Positions 34,610 to 46,580 of a DNA stretch of 64,000 bases are shown piece by piece. Under the pieces are notes generated by a model. The model was not told the origin of the DNA. It made no database searches and worked only from the letters and a program-made list of their open reading frames with translations. The stretch is from Ustilago trichophora (taxonomy: Eukaryota > Basidiomycota > Ustilaginomycetes > Ustilaginales > Ustilaginaceae), in NCBI GenBank assembly GCA_900323505.1, contig OOIN01000017.1, positions 682,001 through 746,000 on the forward strand. Reading direction: 5' to 3'. The position numbers were made by a program, and so were the translations under genes. Every line of letters starts with the position of its first letter. The first letter of the stretch is position 1.

Positions 34610-34654
34610 ACACACAATCATACTTGCGCATGGCTTCTCGTTGCAACCAAAAAG

Positions 34655-34683
<29 letters not shown>
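34655..34683. repeat. Poly-A run (29 A)
   Basis: Uninterrupted A tract on the plus strand just upstream, in minus-strand sense, of the ATG-free leader. It could act as a nucleosome-excluding poly(dA:dT) promoter element; inference. Confidence 0.85.
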
Positions 34684-34686
<3 letters not shown>

Positions 34687-37600
34687 ACCTCAAAATTGGC
34701 ATTCTTCTTGGTCACTGGCCATCTGCTCCAAAGAAGCTAAAAAATGTGTGAGCTCAAAAACAGTGCATTATTTTGCATACTCTTGCACATCCATCCGGCG
34801 CCTTTCTCTGCCTGTCATGTGTCGTTTCCCTACTCTCCCTAAGTCACACCAACAGACAGCGGCATCCCCTCGTAGATACGCATGCTTGGCCGATGCGGCT
34901 TCTCCGCAACCTGCACAGCTTTTTTCGCATACAATATCAGATGAAATGGCGGATGAGGCTTCCATTGGTAGGAATCGCCGATGGCTTCCAGTCGCCTCAC
35001 AGCAGAAGCGCTCGTTCGCCTCTTCCAACCAAATCGGCTTTCAGAAAGGAAGAATAGAAAGAGAGAAAAAAAAGGTCATTCTCAGGAATTCTCGCTTCCA
35101 AAAAAGGCAGCTGCACCGCCAACTTGAAAGCGGCCAAGCGTTTGGGCAGCTGAAAGAGGAGCCATTTCTTCTCGACCATCACACAACAAACAGCGCTGAT
35201 TGGGAGCCGACGGTAGTACCGCCGCAACTGCCGATGTGCACTTTTTTTTTGGTTCGTAATGGTGACCATCTGTAGAGGTCCTTTCAATAATGCCATCCGC
35301 ACCCCAGTTTTCGTTTTCCTTTTGGGTGCTCCATCGCTGCTGGCTGTCGTTTTCAATATTCACTCCTTCAACATATAAACCACTTGACCTCTCTCCCGAT
35401 TTCAGGGGCTCAAGTCGACTCCTAGAGAAGCGCAGTACCGAACGAAGCATGCAAAACGAGCAACATTCAAAAGGTATGCGGTCGAGACCACAGCCAACAA
35501 AAGAGTAAGCAAAAGACTCTAGACCACTTGAAAGTCATGCTGCGGTATCTGCATGGGTCGTCTTAATTCCCATTTCAAACACTTTCAAGTTGAATTTTGA
35601 ACATTCTGTATTCGAAGCCCAATTCAATCCAAAAACGAATTGCCTCTCTCTAGACGATTGCTTTCCAATTTTTAACTGATCAATACAAAAGCTGCTGAAG
35701 CAATGGCGGAATTGCACAAAGGGGGCAGTTCAGGAGCAGGGGCAGAAAGCAGCAACACCATGCTTCTAAGCCGCTCCTTTCTGACCTTCTCACTGTCACG
35801 CCTTGCGAGCATTCCCATCTTTGAACTGACTTGGCATTCCCGCTACAACCCACGGAGTGACAACCTCCGGCTCGAAGCGAGCGCTGCTCCATCAAATGAA
35901 AAAGGCTCTTCTCTGACTCTCTCTGATCTCGATTACTGCACACCGTCGCTTGGGAAACTAGTCAAGCATCTTCGTCTTCTTGTTCGATTATCCGACGGCT
36001 TGGAGTAAACAAGAGCAGGAGCATATTGAAACACATTCTTAGATTGCGATTGGCTCGAGACTTGTATGGCCACCCTTTGTGGTCCTTCTGCATCGTCGGG
36101 TGAACCGCCAGCAAAACGAGGCTGTGATTGGAATCGAGAGAGCTTTCTTGTCTTTGTTGTCTTTTTTTTTCCCACGTTCTCTTGACATCAAGCTCCGCCA
36201 GTTTTGCGGTCCCCAACGCACTTTCGCGGGGGAGCCGAATGCATGGGCGCAATCCTTTCTCCCTCTCTCAGAGATAAAGGCGTAGGGATGCACTTCGGAA
36301 TCATCCCGATGCAACTTGGCTTTGGCATTGCTCCTCGACTGGTTGGGATGAGAACAGAGCTGATCAGCCTCTTGACACAAACGGTGCTCAGTCATGGACC
36401 ATGTTGGTCGTCTCATTTACGGTTGCAAAGCAACGACCATCGTCCCGCACTGCTTACAGAAATTGGCCTCTCTGGAGCTGTCTCGGTGCACAGGTTGACC
36501 GACCTCAGCATAGCCATCCTTTTGCGCACCAGGCGCTTCCAAGACGTCGACGCGCGCTCTAACTTAATCGACTTGGAAAATGGTTAGCAGCATGCTTATT
36601 GAGGGTCTGGGTTGACCGATGGGCGGTGCGCACGACTTCCTCCCTTGTAGAGTCTCTCCTCAACAGGCTATAACACATTCTCAACAGACGCTCAGTCATA
36701 GCATCAGCGTCACGTAGGACGTTGACGAGACTGGACCATGACTTTGTGGTATGGGGGGCAAAGCGGCTCATCTTGCAGATGAACCCCGGCGTTGATCCAC
36801 TCACCCGATGCATCATTCTGCACGTACCATGATGTTGTCGCGCCCTCTCAAAGTGCGAGCTAAGCACTCCGATACGCCACGACTTGTGTGTGTATGTGCC
36901 TTTTGCAGTCTTGGCAAGATGCCAATTGGACCCTGCGACGTGTCAGAATCTTTTTGCTCGGACAATATGACGGTTCACAACACGCCACTGACGCAAAGTC
37001 GCCGTGGCTGCGTTGCTTCCGATTCACACGTACCATCACCAAGACCGCAAAACGCAGCCATGATCATGACGCCAAATGCCAACGGCTTGAGCTCATCCAG
37101 GAACAAACTCTGATGAAAGCCACCCAATGTTGAGCGGCGAATGAGTTGAGTATTCATTCACGCTCCATTACCACGCCTCCAAAAGCCGGGCCGCCAATCA
37201 TCATCTCGATGACCATGTCGCCAAAACTCAAAGTGACATCGTATGCGAACAGGAACCCAAAGTCGGGAACGGGTTCGTTGGTGACGAATCGAACCTCCCA
37301 AAGGTGACATGCAACCGGTTCCGAGGGTCGCCAGCATAGTTCGATGATGCACTCGCGATCGATGCCACTTTTTGCGCCTTTAGATTGCTTTGCGCAGACG
37401 GCCTCGATCTTCATCATTGACCTAAACATCCTTTTCAACAGCACCCAGCCAGCAGCTGAACAGGACAACAGAATCGAAGTCCGCTTCGCTTCATCTTAGC
37501 CGAGGCGTTTCCCTTTTATTTGGGTCCTCCTTCAAGTTCCCCCCCCTTTTTTTTTTTGGCCCATGGCCTGCCTAGCCACGACTGCGAAGAAGAAGGCGTA

Positions 37601-39093
37601 TTTCTGCCGGCGTCTTAGCACCCCGCCTTTTTTCTTTTGATTTTCATTTTCTCACCACTCTTCTGGTCTTTCTCGACCTTCACATCGACTCGAGAAATTT
37701 GAATCTTTGACGGCACTGTCGACCAAGAAGAGTCGGATCACGAGTCTTTCTTCATCCCTGCACGAACCGGCAAAAGCTTCAAACAGCGATCTGCCGCGGC
37801 TGTGCCTTTGCACTGAGACAATTAACTGAAGCGGCATTTCGTGGCAAGAGACACATGGCAATCTGAGCTGGCCAACCAACCATGCGGTTCAACGCATGGC
37901 AAAGAGCCAGAGAAGGGCACTTTGTCTGAGGCTCAATATTTCTTGTCGGAGTAAGAACTTTGTTTGCCCACTTTTTTTTTTCACCGCTTTTTCATTCTTC
38001 GTTTTGTGTTTCCCCTCGACGCTACTTTCAAAGTCGCCGCAACAGGCCAACTCCAGCTTCGAATTACGCCGCCAGGGGACAATTTATTGAAGTGTAGACC
38101 GAATGAAGAGCAAGGTTTCGAGCTCGTTCGAAAGCGGTGCATGTCGAGCCTAGATTTCTGTAAGAGTTGCAATGGATTGATGACAACGACACCGGCCGGA
38201 GTTCTCCTTGGCTCCTTCGTCTCACCGCTTTTTGACGCGCATCCTTCCACGCGTACGTGGCGAGGACAAAAAAAAAGCCTTGTTTTGGACAACAAGCTCT
38301 CTTGGTCGCCGGCGACCGAGCCTATTCAGTGCGCTCTATCTGCACTGCTGACTCTCACTAAGCTTCTTGGCTACTCTGGCCCAAAAAGACGGTTGTGAAA
38401 CTTTGTTTACCCTTCGGCCACATCCAATTGGCCGACCGACCAACGAGCTTCGAAAGCGACCCTTCGTCTGGACTCTGTTCTGGTATGCGAAGACGATAAA
38501 CAATCTTGTCGCGACCCTCTTGATAGCTGGTCTTTTGGGAAAGCCTTGACGAAGAAGAAATCTGAGACACAGCTCTTGTTTTTTTACGCCCACAAATCTA
38601 GGTTCTGCCCCGAGAAGGGTAGTGCATCAACGATCCTTGCTCTCATACTATAGCAGAACACAGGGGCAGGCAGAGCAACGTCGGAAATTGCCGCAGCACT
38701 GCCTTGCTTCGCCTACAACCAGCCTGTTTGTGCAGTCAAAGTTCCTACAGCGGCAATACCTGGACGCACTGCATGGCGATTCTAGAAAGCTCAGCATCGG
38801 ATTTCAGATTCGATGCAGAGTGGTTCGGCTGTGCAGGATGCTGATCCACCCTTCTTCTCGTGCGAATGGCCGTTGTTTGCTGCTCACCACCTGATGATGA
38901 ACTTGGTCTTTCACTGGATACACTCATGTAACACGCTAGAATCTTGCGTGGCACTGAAAATGATTACAAAGAGGAACGAATATCGACACGAAGCGAAGTG
39001 GAATTGAAACAAAGATGCGATCAAGGTGCGAATGGCCATGGAAGACATTGAAACGAATGTGTTGCGCGAGAACGTAGCATCTTGGCTAAAGAC
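34684..39093. other. Gene-poor region, no supported gene
   Basis: 4.4 kb in which open frames on both strands are 145 codons or shorter and have no recognisable motifs. Short homopolymers occur (for example the T-run near 37549-37557). No transposon ends, tRNA or long repeats were seen. A minus-strand frame at 37154-37468 (104 codons) is the most protein-like but has no supporting feature. Confidence 0.5.
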
Positions 39094-39435
<342 letters not shown>

Positions 39436-39490
39436 CGACTGTTGCTGATGATGAAATTTGTTGACGATACCCTCTGAAGGAAGGCTCTAC

Positions 39491-42400
39491 CTAGCGGAGG
39501 CTGCGAAGCACAGGAGCATTGAATCCACCCGCACCACCACTAGCTGCCGACTTCATATACTCTGGCACACTCACCACTGAGCTTACGACACTCCCTCCAT
39601 CCTCACTTTCAGCGTTTGACATCCAGCTACCCTTCCTTCCCAAACCTCTACTTGCCTCTCCAGATGTCGTCGTCAAGCGGGTCGCTTTCATTGGGCTCGT
39701 TGCCGGGCTACTACCTCCGCTTCCCACGGCTGCCGCTGCGCCGCTGGTGAATTCGCGCAGTGCAGCACTGCGACTTTCGAGCATGGCAATCTTGTTCCTC
39801 ACCGAGGGAACCATAATAGATGCGCCGCGGAGATTGTGTGTCGAATGAGAGCGGGAAAGGGCGCCTGTACCTATGTCAGAGTTGCTGATGAGGGAAGAGG
39901 AGCTATCAGAGTGTCGAAGTGCGGACGAGGGAGGAGGAGGAGTGTTTGTATGGGTGCTGATGGTTTGCAATGTGGATGAACGCGGAAGAGCAAATGTCGA
40001 TTTCGATGGCGAGATCGTGGACGAGATGGATGCTTCAGAGAGTTTCTTGGCGATAGTCTTCACCACCGGTTCTTCCTTGATCTTCGCTGGTGCAGTTCCG
40101 ACCTGAGGTGCTTCACTGGAAACACTCTCCGGAGACCTCTCTCCTTCACTTTGAGATACCGTCTCTGGAGTCCTACTACCCGCACTCGAGCCCCTCTTCC
40201 CCTCGCTCGTCAATACAGCCTTGGGCTGGAGCAATAGAGGCTTCAGCCCCGTCACAGAGTGCGTTGCCCTATGTCGGCTCTGTGGCATACCTTGTTGTTG
40301 CTGGCGATAGGTCAGATTGTCAGAATGACGTTTGAGGTTGGCTGTGCTAAGCGCTTGCTGCTGCTGTTGAGCCGATCTGGGTTTGGAGACGGGGAGAGTG
40401 GAGATTTGCTCGGACGAGGGTTTGGCTCGAACAACTTGCTGAGGGAGCAGGGCGGTTGTGGTGGCAGGGTCTTTGGAGATCTTGAGCGGCTTGGTCACGT
40501 TGACGACGTTGTAGGATCCCGTACTGGGGGAAGTGGTGGAGCGAGAGTCACCACGAGAAGGGATTTGAGGCTGACGCTGGGCTGTAGCGACGGGAGAGAC
40601 GATGGATGACGACGATGACGCGGAAGCTGCGGATGGCGGTGGTGCGGTCCTTTCTTGTGGTTGCGCGTCAACCAGTGCAGGTGGCGTAATGGAAACCGCC
40701 TGCATGATGGAAGACACCTCAGCGACATCGTCTGCCTCTTCTCCCATCCAGCCTTCCGCTTCCCCATCTTCGGCTGAACCTCGGCGACGGAGCGACCATC
40801 TTTCTCCTTCCTGCTGCTCCTGCTCCTCCAGCATCGCCCCAACTTCGTGCTCGAAAACATCGTTCACCTGCATACTATCATCAAATTGCCCGTAATCCCC
40901 ATCATCATCCAACCGGGCCGAACCAAGCACCATATTCATCTCGGCCATCGACTCATCGTTCGACCCCAGCGTCCTATCTCGCGCTCCACACTCCTCCTCA
41001 TCCTCCTCGTCATTGTCGTAGTCATCCCCAACATCGTCGAGCGAGACAGCGTCGGCATTGTTGATGCGGAGCATTGGTAGCATTGCGTTCTGGCTGGATC
41101 GCTGCGCATAGGCAGGGTTGGCCATTTGCATCTGATACATCTGCATTTGCATTTGCATTTGCATTTGCATTTGCATCTGCATCTGTTGCATGTGGTGCAT
41201 CCCTCCGGGCAGGTGGAGGGTGACGGGGAGCTGAGAGTAGGCTCCGTTGTGCGATGCTTGGTGCGCTTGATGGTGGTGTTCTTCGTAAGGCTCACAGCCG
41301 GGAGGATACACCGTGGGAGAGACACCAGAACGACGCGCTGTTGTGGCCATGGGAGTCTTAGTATTCTCCTCTCCTTCCTCTTCCTCCTCCTCAGTGTAGT
41401 CCTCATCAGCACCTGATACACCATCAGTACTACTGCTAGCTCCCGGGCTATGGTGGTCTGTGCTGCTACCTTCGCTGTCCAGCACTCCGATTCCGAGTCC
41501 AGCCGGACTAGGTGTGCGAGCGGAAGAACTCGCTGTAGGCGTAACGTCTACCCCACGACGAGCGGCAGCACTCCTGATCGCATGATTGATAAAATCGAGC
41601 GATTTCTGATGCTGCAACCTCCGCGTTTGCTCAGCAGCCACTTCGCCGGGGGAGAGAATGCGCGCAGCTTGGAGATGCTGATCGTAGTTCTGGAGCGAGA
41701 TTTCTGTCTTTCCTGGGCTGCGCATCGCATCCACCGATTTGAGTCTGGCCACCATCTCGTCCCCAGCACCCGTGGCAGCAGTGCTGTTGGAAGGAGCTTT
41801 AGCATCGCCAAACGCGCTACCTGCTGATGTTGTAGTAGCCCAGCTTCTCGTTGCGTCGCCGCTGAATTTGCCACTCCCTGCCTTCTTGAGAGGCGGTGGG
41901 TCGAGCGAGACAAAGTTGATCACTCGCAATGGCAGCTCCACCGAAATGTCCGAAGACAACGAGCTTCCGATCGAGACCTTGATACTGTACGTCACTTCTA
42001 CGTGTCTACCCCTCGAAATGGAGAGTGCGTCAGCGGGGATCTGCATATAATGGGAAGATTCGACCCGCTGGTTCGGCTCCACGCCAGTCCACCATCCTTT
42101 GGCGGTGACAACACCTCTTGAGCCCTTCTGACCCATCTCAAGCTCTTCCTCTGCAATCTTTTTGCGCGAGGTCGAGGTCTGGCATGCGTCCGGATCCAGA
42201 TCTCTGCGTGCCATCGAGGAGAGATCGAGCTCGGGACGTGGCTTGTACAGCGTCACAGTACGGATAAGGGAGAGTGTCATTCCGTTGATCTTCTTGGTCG
42301 TGTCGTTCTGGATGCCGACGTGGATGTAGACTCTCTGTCCCGCCACCCACGTGCTGCGATGCAAGCTCGCCATCAGATGAACCTTGCCCGATCCACCCAA

Positions 42401-44935
42401 GAAAAGGCCCTTGGAGCTGCTTGCTTGAATCGGCTTCATCGCAGACGATAGCACCACCGCTGGGTTGAGGTAGGGAAACAGATCCACATGTCGGTAGAAG
42501 TGCGCGATGGATCGGTTCGCCCCGGAAGCAGACTTGAGCTTGACCGAGCCGATAACGATATACCTCACCACCGCATTCTTACCCCTGTAGCTACCCTTGG
42601 CGCCCTTTGACACGGGCAGCTCGAGAGAGAAAGGAATCGAATGCAAGCCAACTTTCCCCTCGGCATATCCCTCTGCATCAGGCCCACCATTGAAGCAAGC
42701 TAGTGCAGAGAACGGGGCAGTTTCTGGACTCGAAAGTGTCGGCGATCCATGCAGATAGTACGGCTCACTGGGGCCATTGTTCGACCGATCTCCATCGATC
42801 ACCGACGCATGGTGGTAAAAGATATATCTCGTATCGTCCGCAAGCAGCTCCTCAAAGCCCACCACTCGAATCTTGGGTTGGGCTAGGAAGACTCCACCTT
42901 CCTTTTCTGATCCTTTACGCACACGGATCTGCATTCTTCCTTGCAGTGTGCCTCCTTCGACAACGAGATCCGACTCGAGCACCAGATCCACCTCTACTCG
43001 TGCTTTGCTCGCTTTGCCCTGCTCTAGAGCCGCCGGTGGAGGAGCGACGGTGGCTGCCACCGCATTGCTCCGCTTGAGACCTCCAGAAACCTCGTTGACC
43101 ATGGGCTTGGCAGCGGAGGCGGGCAGCTTGCGATCCGAGTTCCCAAGTAGACGGCTCAGCTCTTTGTTGCGGCGCAAGGGGTTGGCAGTTGTGCTGAGGA
43201 GCGTACCGTGACGCTCGAGGAGAGCGGCATTGACGTTGGTTTCCGAGAGACTGCGACGTGGGCGATTTCTAATCTTGCTGTTGGTTCCGGAAGCCTCAGT
43301 GCCACTTTCGCTGGCCTTGCTGGGGGAGGAGGTGGAGAGGTGACTCTGCACAGACGAAGAAGGAGGTAAGCCTCCTTGGCTGAGAGACGTCTTCATCGGC
43401 TGTCCAGCACCAAGTCTCACCGAACCCATGATAGATTCCTGATCTAGCGCCTGAATTTCGTGTGGCAGAATCGGCAGACCCGTATCGTAAGTCATGCGAT
43501 AGTTGTCGAGACTCACCAGTGCACCGCCGCGCTCTGCCTCTTCCAGCCCCTGCAGACCTCGTTTGCTTCGCATAGAGACACTGGCGAGAGAGGTGCGTGA
43601 TCGTCGATTCTGCTCCAGAGCAGCAGCTTTGGTGGAGCCTTCCACGGGACCACCATCCTCTTCGTGTTGCTGCTTGATGGGGAGGTCAATCTGATTGCTG
43701 GGACTCTGCATGAGGTTTGCTTTGGGCCCATTAGAGGATGTTTGAGAGCGCGAGAGGGAGACGGCAGATGGAGCTACTGAACCGGTGTGCGACGGAGCAC
43801 CAGGAGCAACAGGGGCGACGCCTGCGTCAGAGCCAGAGACTTGAGAGCCGAGCTCACTGATGGTGCCCGTCTCGTGATCGATACGAGCCGTCTCAGATCC
43901 GTCGGGACCGTAGAAGCTTCCCACTCTCCATTTTGCCGTTGGTCGTGTGGATTGATTGTCGTGTTCGCTGGTCATGTCGATGCGCTGGAGCAAGGCAGGG
44001 GCGGGCGAGGGTGCCGTGATGGGTCGGGCAGCTGGTTTGGTACGAGGCTGTTTGGCCCGCGTATGGCCTCCAAAACCGTCCGGTACCATGACTTCGGTCT
44101 CATCCTCAGAGACGACTTGAGGCTCGACGGTGTCTGCGTGTCCCTGACCATGAGACTTTCTCGTTGCAGTGGTTGAGTTTGAGCCGAGTTTGGGTCCCAG
44201 ACGAGCCTGAAGTGTGGCTTGACGACTGGCAGCTCCTCGAATACTGACTCGGTGTCGACCGACTCCTCGAGGAATCTCTGCCGACCTACCAAGACTAGAG
44301 CCTCCATCGGAACGATATCCAGAAGCGAGACTTGTGTTACTCTTGCTCTTCTGCACCGTTCTGCCACCAGGCACCAGCAACTGCTGAGAATGGGGTCGAC
44401 CATTGGGCACTGCAATGCTGTTGGGCCTGATGGTCTCATCAGCAAGACTGGCGTTGAGCTGCGGCTGACTAGCATGCTTCTTTAGCGCCGCTTGCTTCAA
44501 TGCACCACTAGCAGCCGAGGAAGCACTGGTGACAGACGACTCTGTAAGCGTAGGACTCTGATCACTATCTGTCTCTGTACTACTCGTCGCCGTATCGGTG
44601 CTATATCCACCCATAGCGGCCACAGCCGCACTGAGACTGTGCAACTGATGAGGCTGCACAATCATCTCTTCCTCGCCTCCGGACATGAAATCCTCATCTG
44701 TATAAGCGCCGTGGCCCAACACGGAAGGTTCACCAGAGACGATGCGTACGCGGCGTGCATCTTCTTCGGCCGTCTTGGGACGGAGACCGCGCATCTTGTT
44801 CATCGACGATTTCTTGGGGATCATGTGGGCTCGTGTGCGGCTGTGAAAGCCAGATGTTGAGGTGGAAGCGCGAGATCCGGTGTCGGTGGAATAGGCCTCG
44901 GATTCTTGGCCGAAATCAATGCCTAGACCTGACAT
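39491..44935 (-). CDS. Giant arrestin-domain protein
   Basis: 1814 aa, single exon, ATG at 44935 (GACATGATGG region read in reverse). The arrestin-like fold lies at about residues 655-1010. The N-arrestin part includes KIRVVGFEELLADDTRYIFYHH, HSIPFSLELPVS and RYIVIGSVKL; the C-arrestin part includes SGKVHLMASLHRSTWVAGQRVYIHVGIQNDT, MTLSLIRTVTLYKP and VTYSIKVSIGSSLSSDISVELPLRVINF. The flanks (1-650 and 1010-1814) are Ser-rich and disordered, with an acidic patch (EEEEEEGEE) and a Met-Gln repeat from an ATTTGC hexamer array. Fungal alpha-arrestins recruit ubiquitin ligase Rsp5 to membrane proteins through PPxY motifs, but I find no PPxY here, so the role is open. About twice the usual family length. 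Confidence 0.85.
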   Translation of the reverse strand: MSGLGIDFGQESEAYSTDTGSRASTSTSGFHSRTRAHMIPKKSSMNKMRGLRPKTAEEDARRVRIVSGEPSVLGHGAYTDEDFMSGGEEEMIVQPHQLHSLSAAVAAMGGYSTDTATSSTETDSDQSPTLTESSVTSASSAASGALKQAALKKHASQPQLNASLADETIRPNSIAVPNGRPHSQQLLVPGGRTVQKSKSNTSLASGYRSDGGSSLGRSAEIPRGVGRHRVSIRGAASRQATLQARLGPKLGSNSTTATRKSHGQGHADTVEPQVVSEDETEVMVPDGFGGHTRAKQPRTKPAARPITAPSPAPALLQRIDMTSEHDNQSTRPTAKWRVGSFYGPDGSETARIDHETGTISELGSQVSGSDAGVAPVAPGAPSHTGSVAPSAVSLSRSQTSSNGPKANLMQSPSNQIDLPIKQQHEEDGGPVEGSTKAAALEQNRRSRTSLASVSMRSKRGLQGLEEAERGGALVSLDNYRMTYDTGLPILPHEIQALDQESIMGSVRLGAGQPMKTSLSQGGLPPSSSVQSHLSTSSPSKASESGTEASGTNSKIRNRPRRSLSETNVNAALLERHGTLLSTTANPLRRNKELSRLLGNSDRKLPASAAKPMVNEVSGGLKRSNAVAATVAPPPAALEQGKASKARVEVDLVLESDLVVEGGTLQGRMQIRVRKGSEKEGGVFLAQPKIRVVGFEELLADDTRYIFYHHASVIDGDRSNNGPSEPYYLHGSPTLSSPETAPFSALACFNGGPDAEGYAEGKVGLHSIPFSLELPVSKGAKGSYRGKNAVVRYIVIGSVKLKSASGANRSIAHFYRHVDLFPYLNPAVVLSSAMKPIQASSSKGLFLGGSGKVHLMASLHRSTWVAGQRVYIHVGIQNDTTKKINGMTLSLIRTVTLYKPRPELDLSSMARRDLDPDACQTSTSRKKIAEEELEMGQKGSRGVVTAKGWWTGVEPNQRVESSHYMQIPADALSISRGRHVEVTYSIKVSIGSSLSSDISVELPLRVINFVSLDPPPLKKAGSGKFSGDATRSWATTTSAGSAFGDAKAPSNSTAATGAGDEMVARLKSVDAMRSPGKTEISLQNYDQHLQAARILSPGEVAAEQTRRLQHQKSLDFINHAIRSAAARRGVDVTPTASSSARTPSPAGLGIGVLDSEGSSTDHHSPGASSSTDGVSGADEDYTEEEEEEGEENTKTPMATTARRSGVSPTVYPPGCEPYEEHHHQAHQASHNGAYSQLPVTLHLPGGMHHMQQMQMQMQMQMQMQMQMYQMQMANPAYAQRSSQNAMLPMLRINNADAVSLDDVGDDYDNDEEDEEECGARDRTLGSNDESMAEMNMVLGSARLDDDGDYGQFDDSMQVNDVFEHEVGAMLEEQEQQEGERWSLRRRGSAEDGEAEGWMGEEADDVAEVSSIMQAVSITPPALVDAQPQERTAPPPSAASASSSSSIVSPVATAQRQPQIPSRGDSRSTTSPSTGSYNVVNVTKPLKISKDPATTTALLPQQVVRAKPSSEQISTLPVSKPRSAQQQQQALSTANLKRHSDNLTYRQQQQGMPQSRHRATHSVTGLKPLLLQPKAVLTSEGKRGSSAGSRTPETVSQSEGERSPESVSSEAPQVGTAPAKIKEEPVVKTIAKKLSEASISSTISPSKSTFALPRSSTLQTISTHTNTPPPPSSALRHSDSSSSLISNSDIGTGALSRSHSTHNLRGASIMVPSVRNKIAMLESRSAALREFTSGAAAAVGSGGSSPATSPMKATRLTTTSGEASRGLGRKGSWMSNAESEDGGSVVSSVVSVPEYMKSAASGGAGGFNAPVLRSLR
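41134..41172 (-). repeat. Hexamer array encoding (Gln-Met)n in the arrestin gene
   Basis: Tandem GCATTT hexamers on the plus strand, reading Gln-Met pairs in the protein. Probably length-variable between strains. Confidence 0.8.
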
Positions 44936-46580
44936 GATGGAAGCGTTCGAGAAGTTGAGGGTGGTTTTGAGGGGTTGTTTTTCCTGTCTTGGTCCTTCAG
45001 GATGGCCTCAGGGGGCCTGGTGGATTGAAGTGATCTTGTTTCGATGGATGATAGAGTATGGGTGTGAACGAAGAGGTGTTGAAGATACTGCGAATGTTGT
45101 AGAGGGAAGTGTGGTTGATGATGAGATGAGACAAAGATAGATGAAGGGAAAAGGAGTGTTTCAAGGGCGCAGTGTTCTGACAGGCTGAAGGAGCAAGCAA
45201 ATCCGGCTCATAAGCCTAGTAGGTCAGGCTGTCTCAGCGTACACCTCAGCCCAGATCTGACTCCAGAGACTCAAACAGTGTTTGATGAGGCAAGGACGGC
45301 ATCGTCGGCAGCCTGCCGGGGAAGCAAAACAAAGCAGCCTCACATGGCGCGCAACGGTGTGTTGGAACCAACATCTACAGGAGTCAACATGGAGGAGGAG
45401 GAGGCGGCGGCGGCGGCGCAATGTTACGAGATGCACGATTAGCGAGCGACCAGCCCAGGGGTTCACAGCGAACAGCAACAAACGCACCGCAGGCGGATCG
45501 AAGGCTGCTCCCTGAGTGCGCGGCTGAGCTCGTCACAGCAGGGGACTGTGGATGAAGACCAGAGGTGAGACTGATCATGCGGAGAAGTGTGCATCTGAAA
45601 GGGATTGCGCATGTTGTTGCCTAGAGGGAGAGTTGACGATTGGCTATCTGCCAAGATGAGAGGGTTGAGAGATGACGAGAAAAATGGCAAAGCGAAACAC
45701 ATACTAGCACGCGTCTTATGAGCCATATCATTTCTTTTCCTGGTTCTACAAAACCACGCAACTCAGCCTTGCTGCTGGCTTTGCTTCTGTTTCCATCTCT
45801 CAGTCTTTCGGAGAAAACGACGAGCGGTAAATTGCTCAATGGATCCGCCATATGTAGCTGCAAATACTTGGCAGGTGGCTTGTATGTGCAGCCCGTCCCG
45901 ATCTTGAGACATGCTGTTGCCGCTTTCATGATGGAAGTGGCAATGTTTGACAGTTGGGAGCTGAAGTTGGATGGTGATATTCGGGCGAGAATATTTTCAC
46001 TTTTGTGAAAAAGTAAACATCGGTCTAACACATCTGGATTTTCCGCCACGACCCTGACGCCAATTTCAAGGCAGAAGCTGCCCTTCTCTAGCATGCGTGG
46101 GAGAGCAGACACCGCTCGCACGGCCACACGCAGCAACAGCGACACCGCCTCTTTCGGTCCACTCAGCAGATTCCCTCTTTGCATCCGCCCGACAGATTTC
46201 GGTATCGGACAAAGCCACGATTCAGGGTGCATCCTCATCTTGTACATTCATCCCATCTTTGTCTTCCGTATCATTTTCGCTTTCGCCCATCTGGCAAGCT
46301 TGCCATCGTCCAGCCTTGGCTGCTGTGTCTTTCACCCTTCAGAGGTGACCAGCTGTCGATTCTCTTCGCTACGTCGTTGCTTTTTCTTCTTCACCTTTGA
46401 TTCTTACTTTTCGGTCCAACTTGCTAGGCTTATCCCTCATGTCCTTCGACACACGATACCACTGGTGACACTACCTGGCCCTATCGAATCTCTTCGTCAT
46501 CCGCGCCCAGCGGCTCACTCCATCTTGCACGCGAAACCACGAGGCGAAACTAGAGGCTTCCCAGAGGCAGACGAAGGACC
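44936..46580. other. Divergent intergenic region (arrestin / GT31)
   Basis: The minus strand is ATG-free from 44936 to about 45207, as expected for the arrestin leader. A GGAGGAGGAGGCGGCGG run lies at 45391-45417. Pyrimidine-rich DNA precedes the GT31 start. A 208-codon minus frame (45621-46247) and an overlapping 96-codon plus frame have no recognisable content and are not called. Confidence 0.5.

Larger units (their letters stand above)
33029..34618 (-). promoter_or_regulatory. Long 5' leader / upstream region of the Gln-rich gene, almost free of ATG
   Basis: In coding sense this stretch has a single ATG (33150), while the plus strand of the same DNA carries roughly forty. From 33151 to 34618 there is none at all. 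The lone ATG opens a 35-codon upstream frame ending at 33043, 14 nt before the main ATG. A stop in the main frame lies at 33506-33508; downstream of it the main frame is open. A CT/GA microsatellite (34567-34604) and a 29-A run (34655-34683) mark the far end. The strand asymmetry suggests a transcribed leader under selection against upstream starts; transcription itself is inferred. Confidence 0.55.

Noticed and set aside
37154..37468. 104-codon minus-strand frame
   Set aside because: Protein-like but with no family, signal or neighbour support; left as unproven.
45621..46247. 208-codon minus-strand frame opposite a 96-codon plus frame
   Set aside because: Neither has recognisable motifs; both lie in a divergent promoter region.
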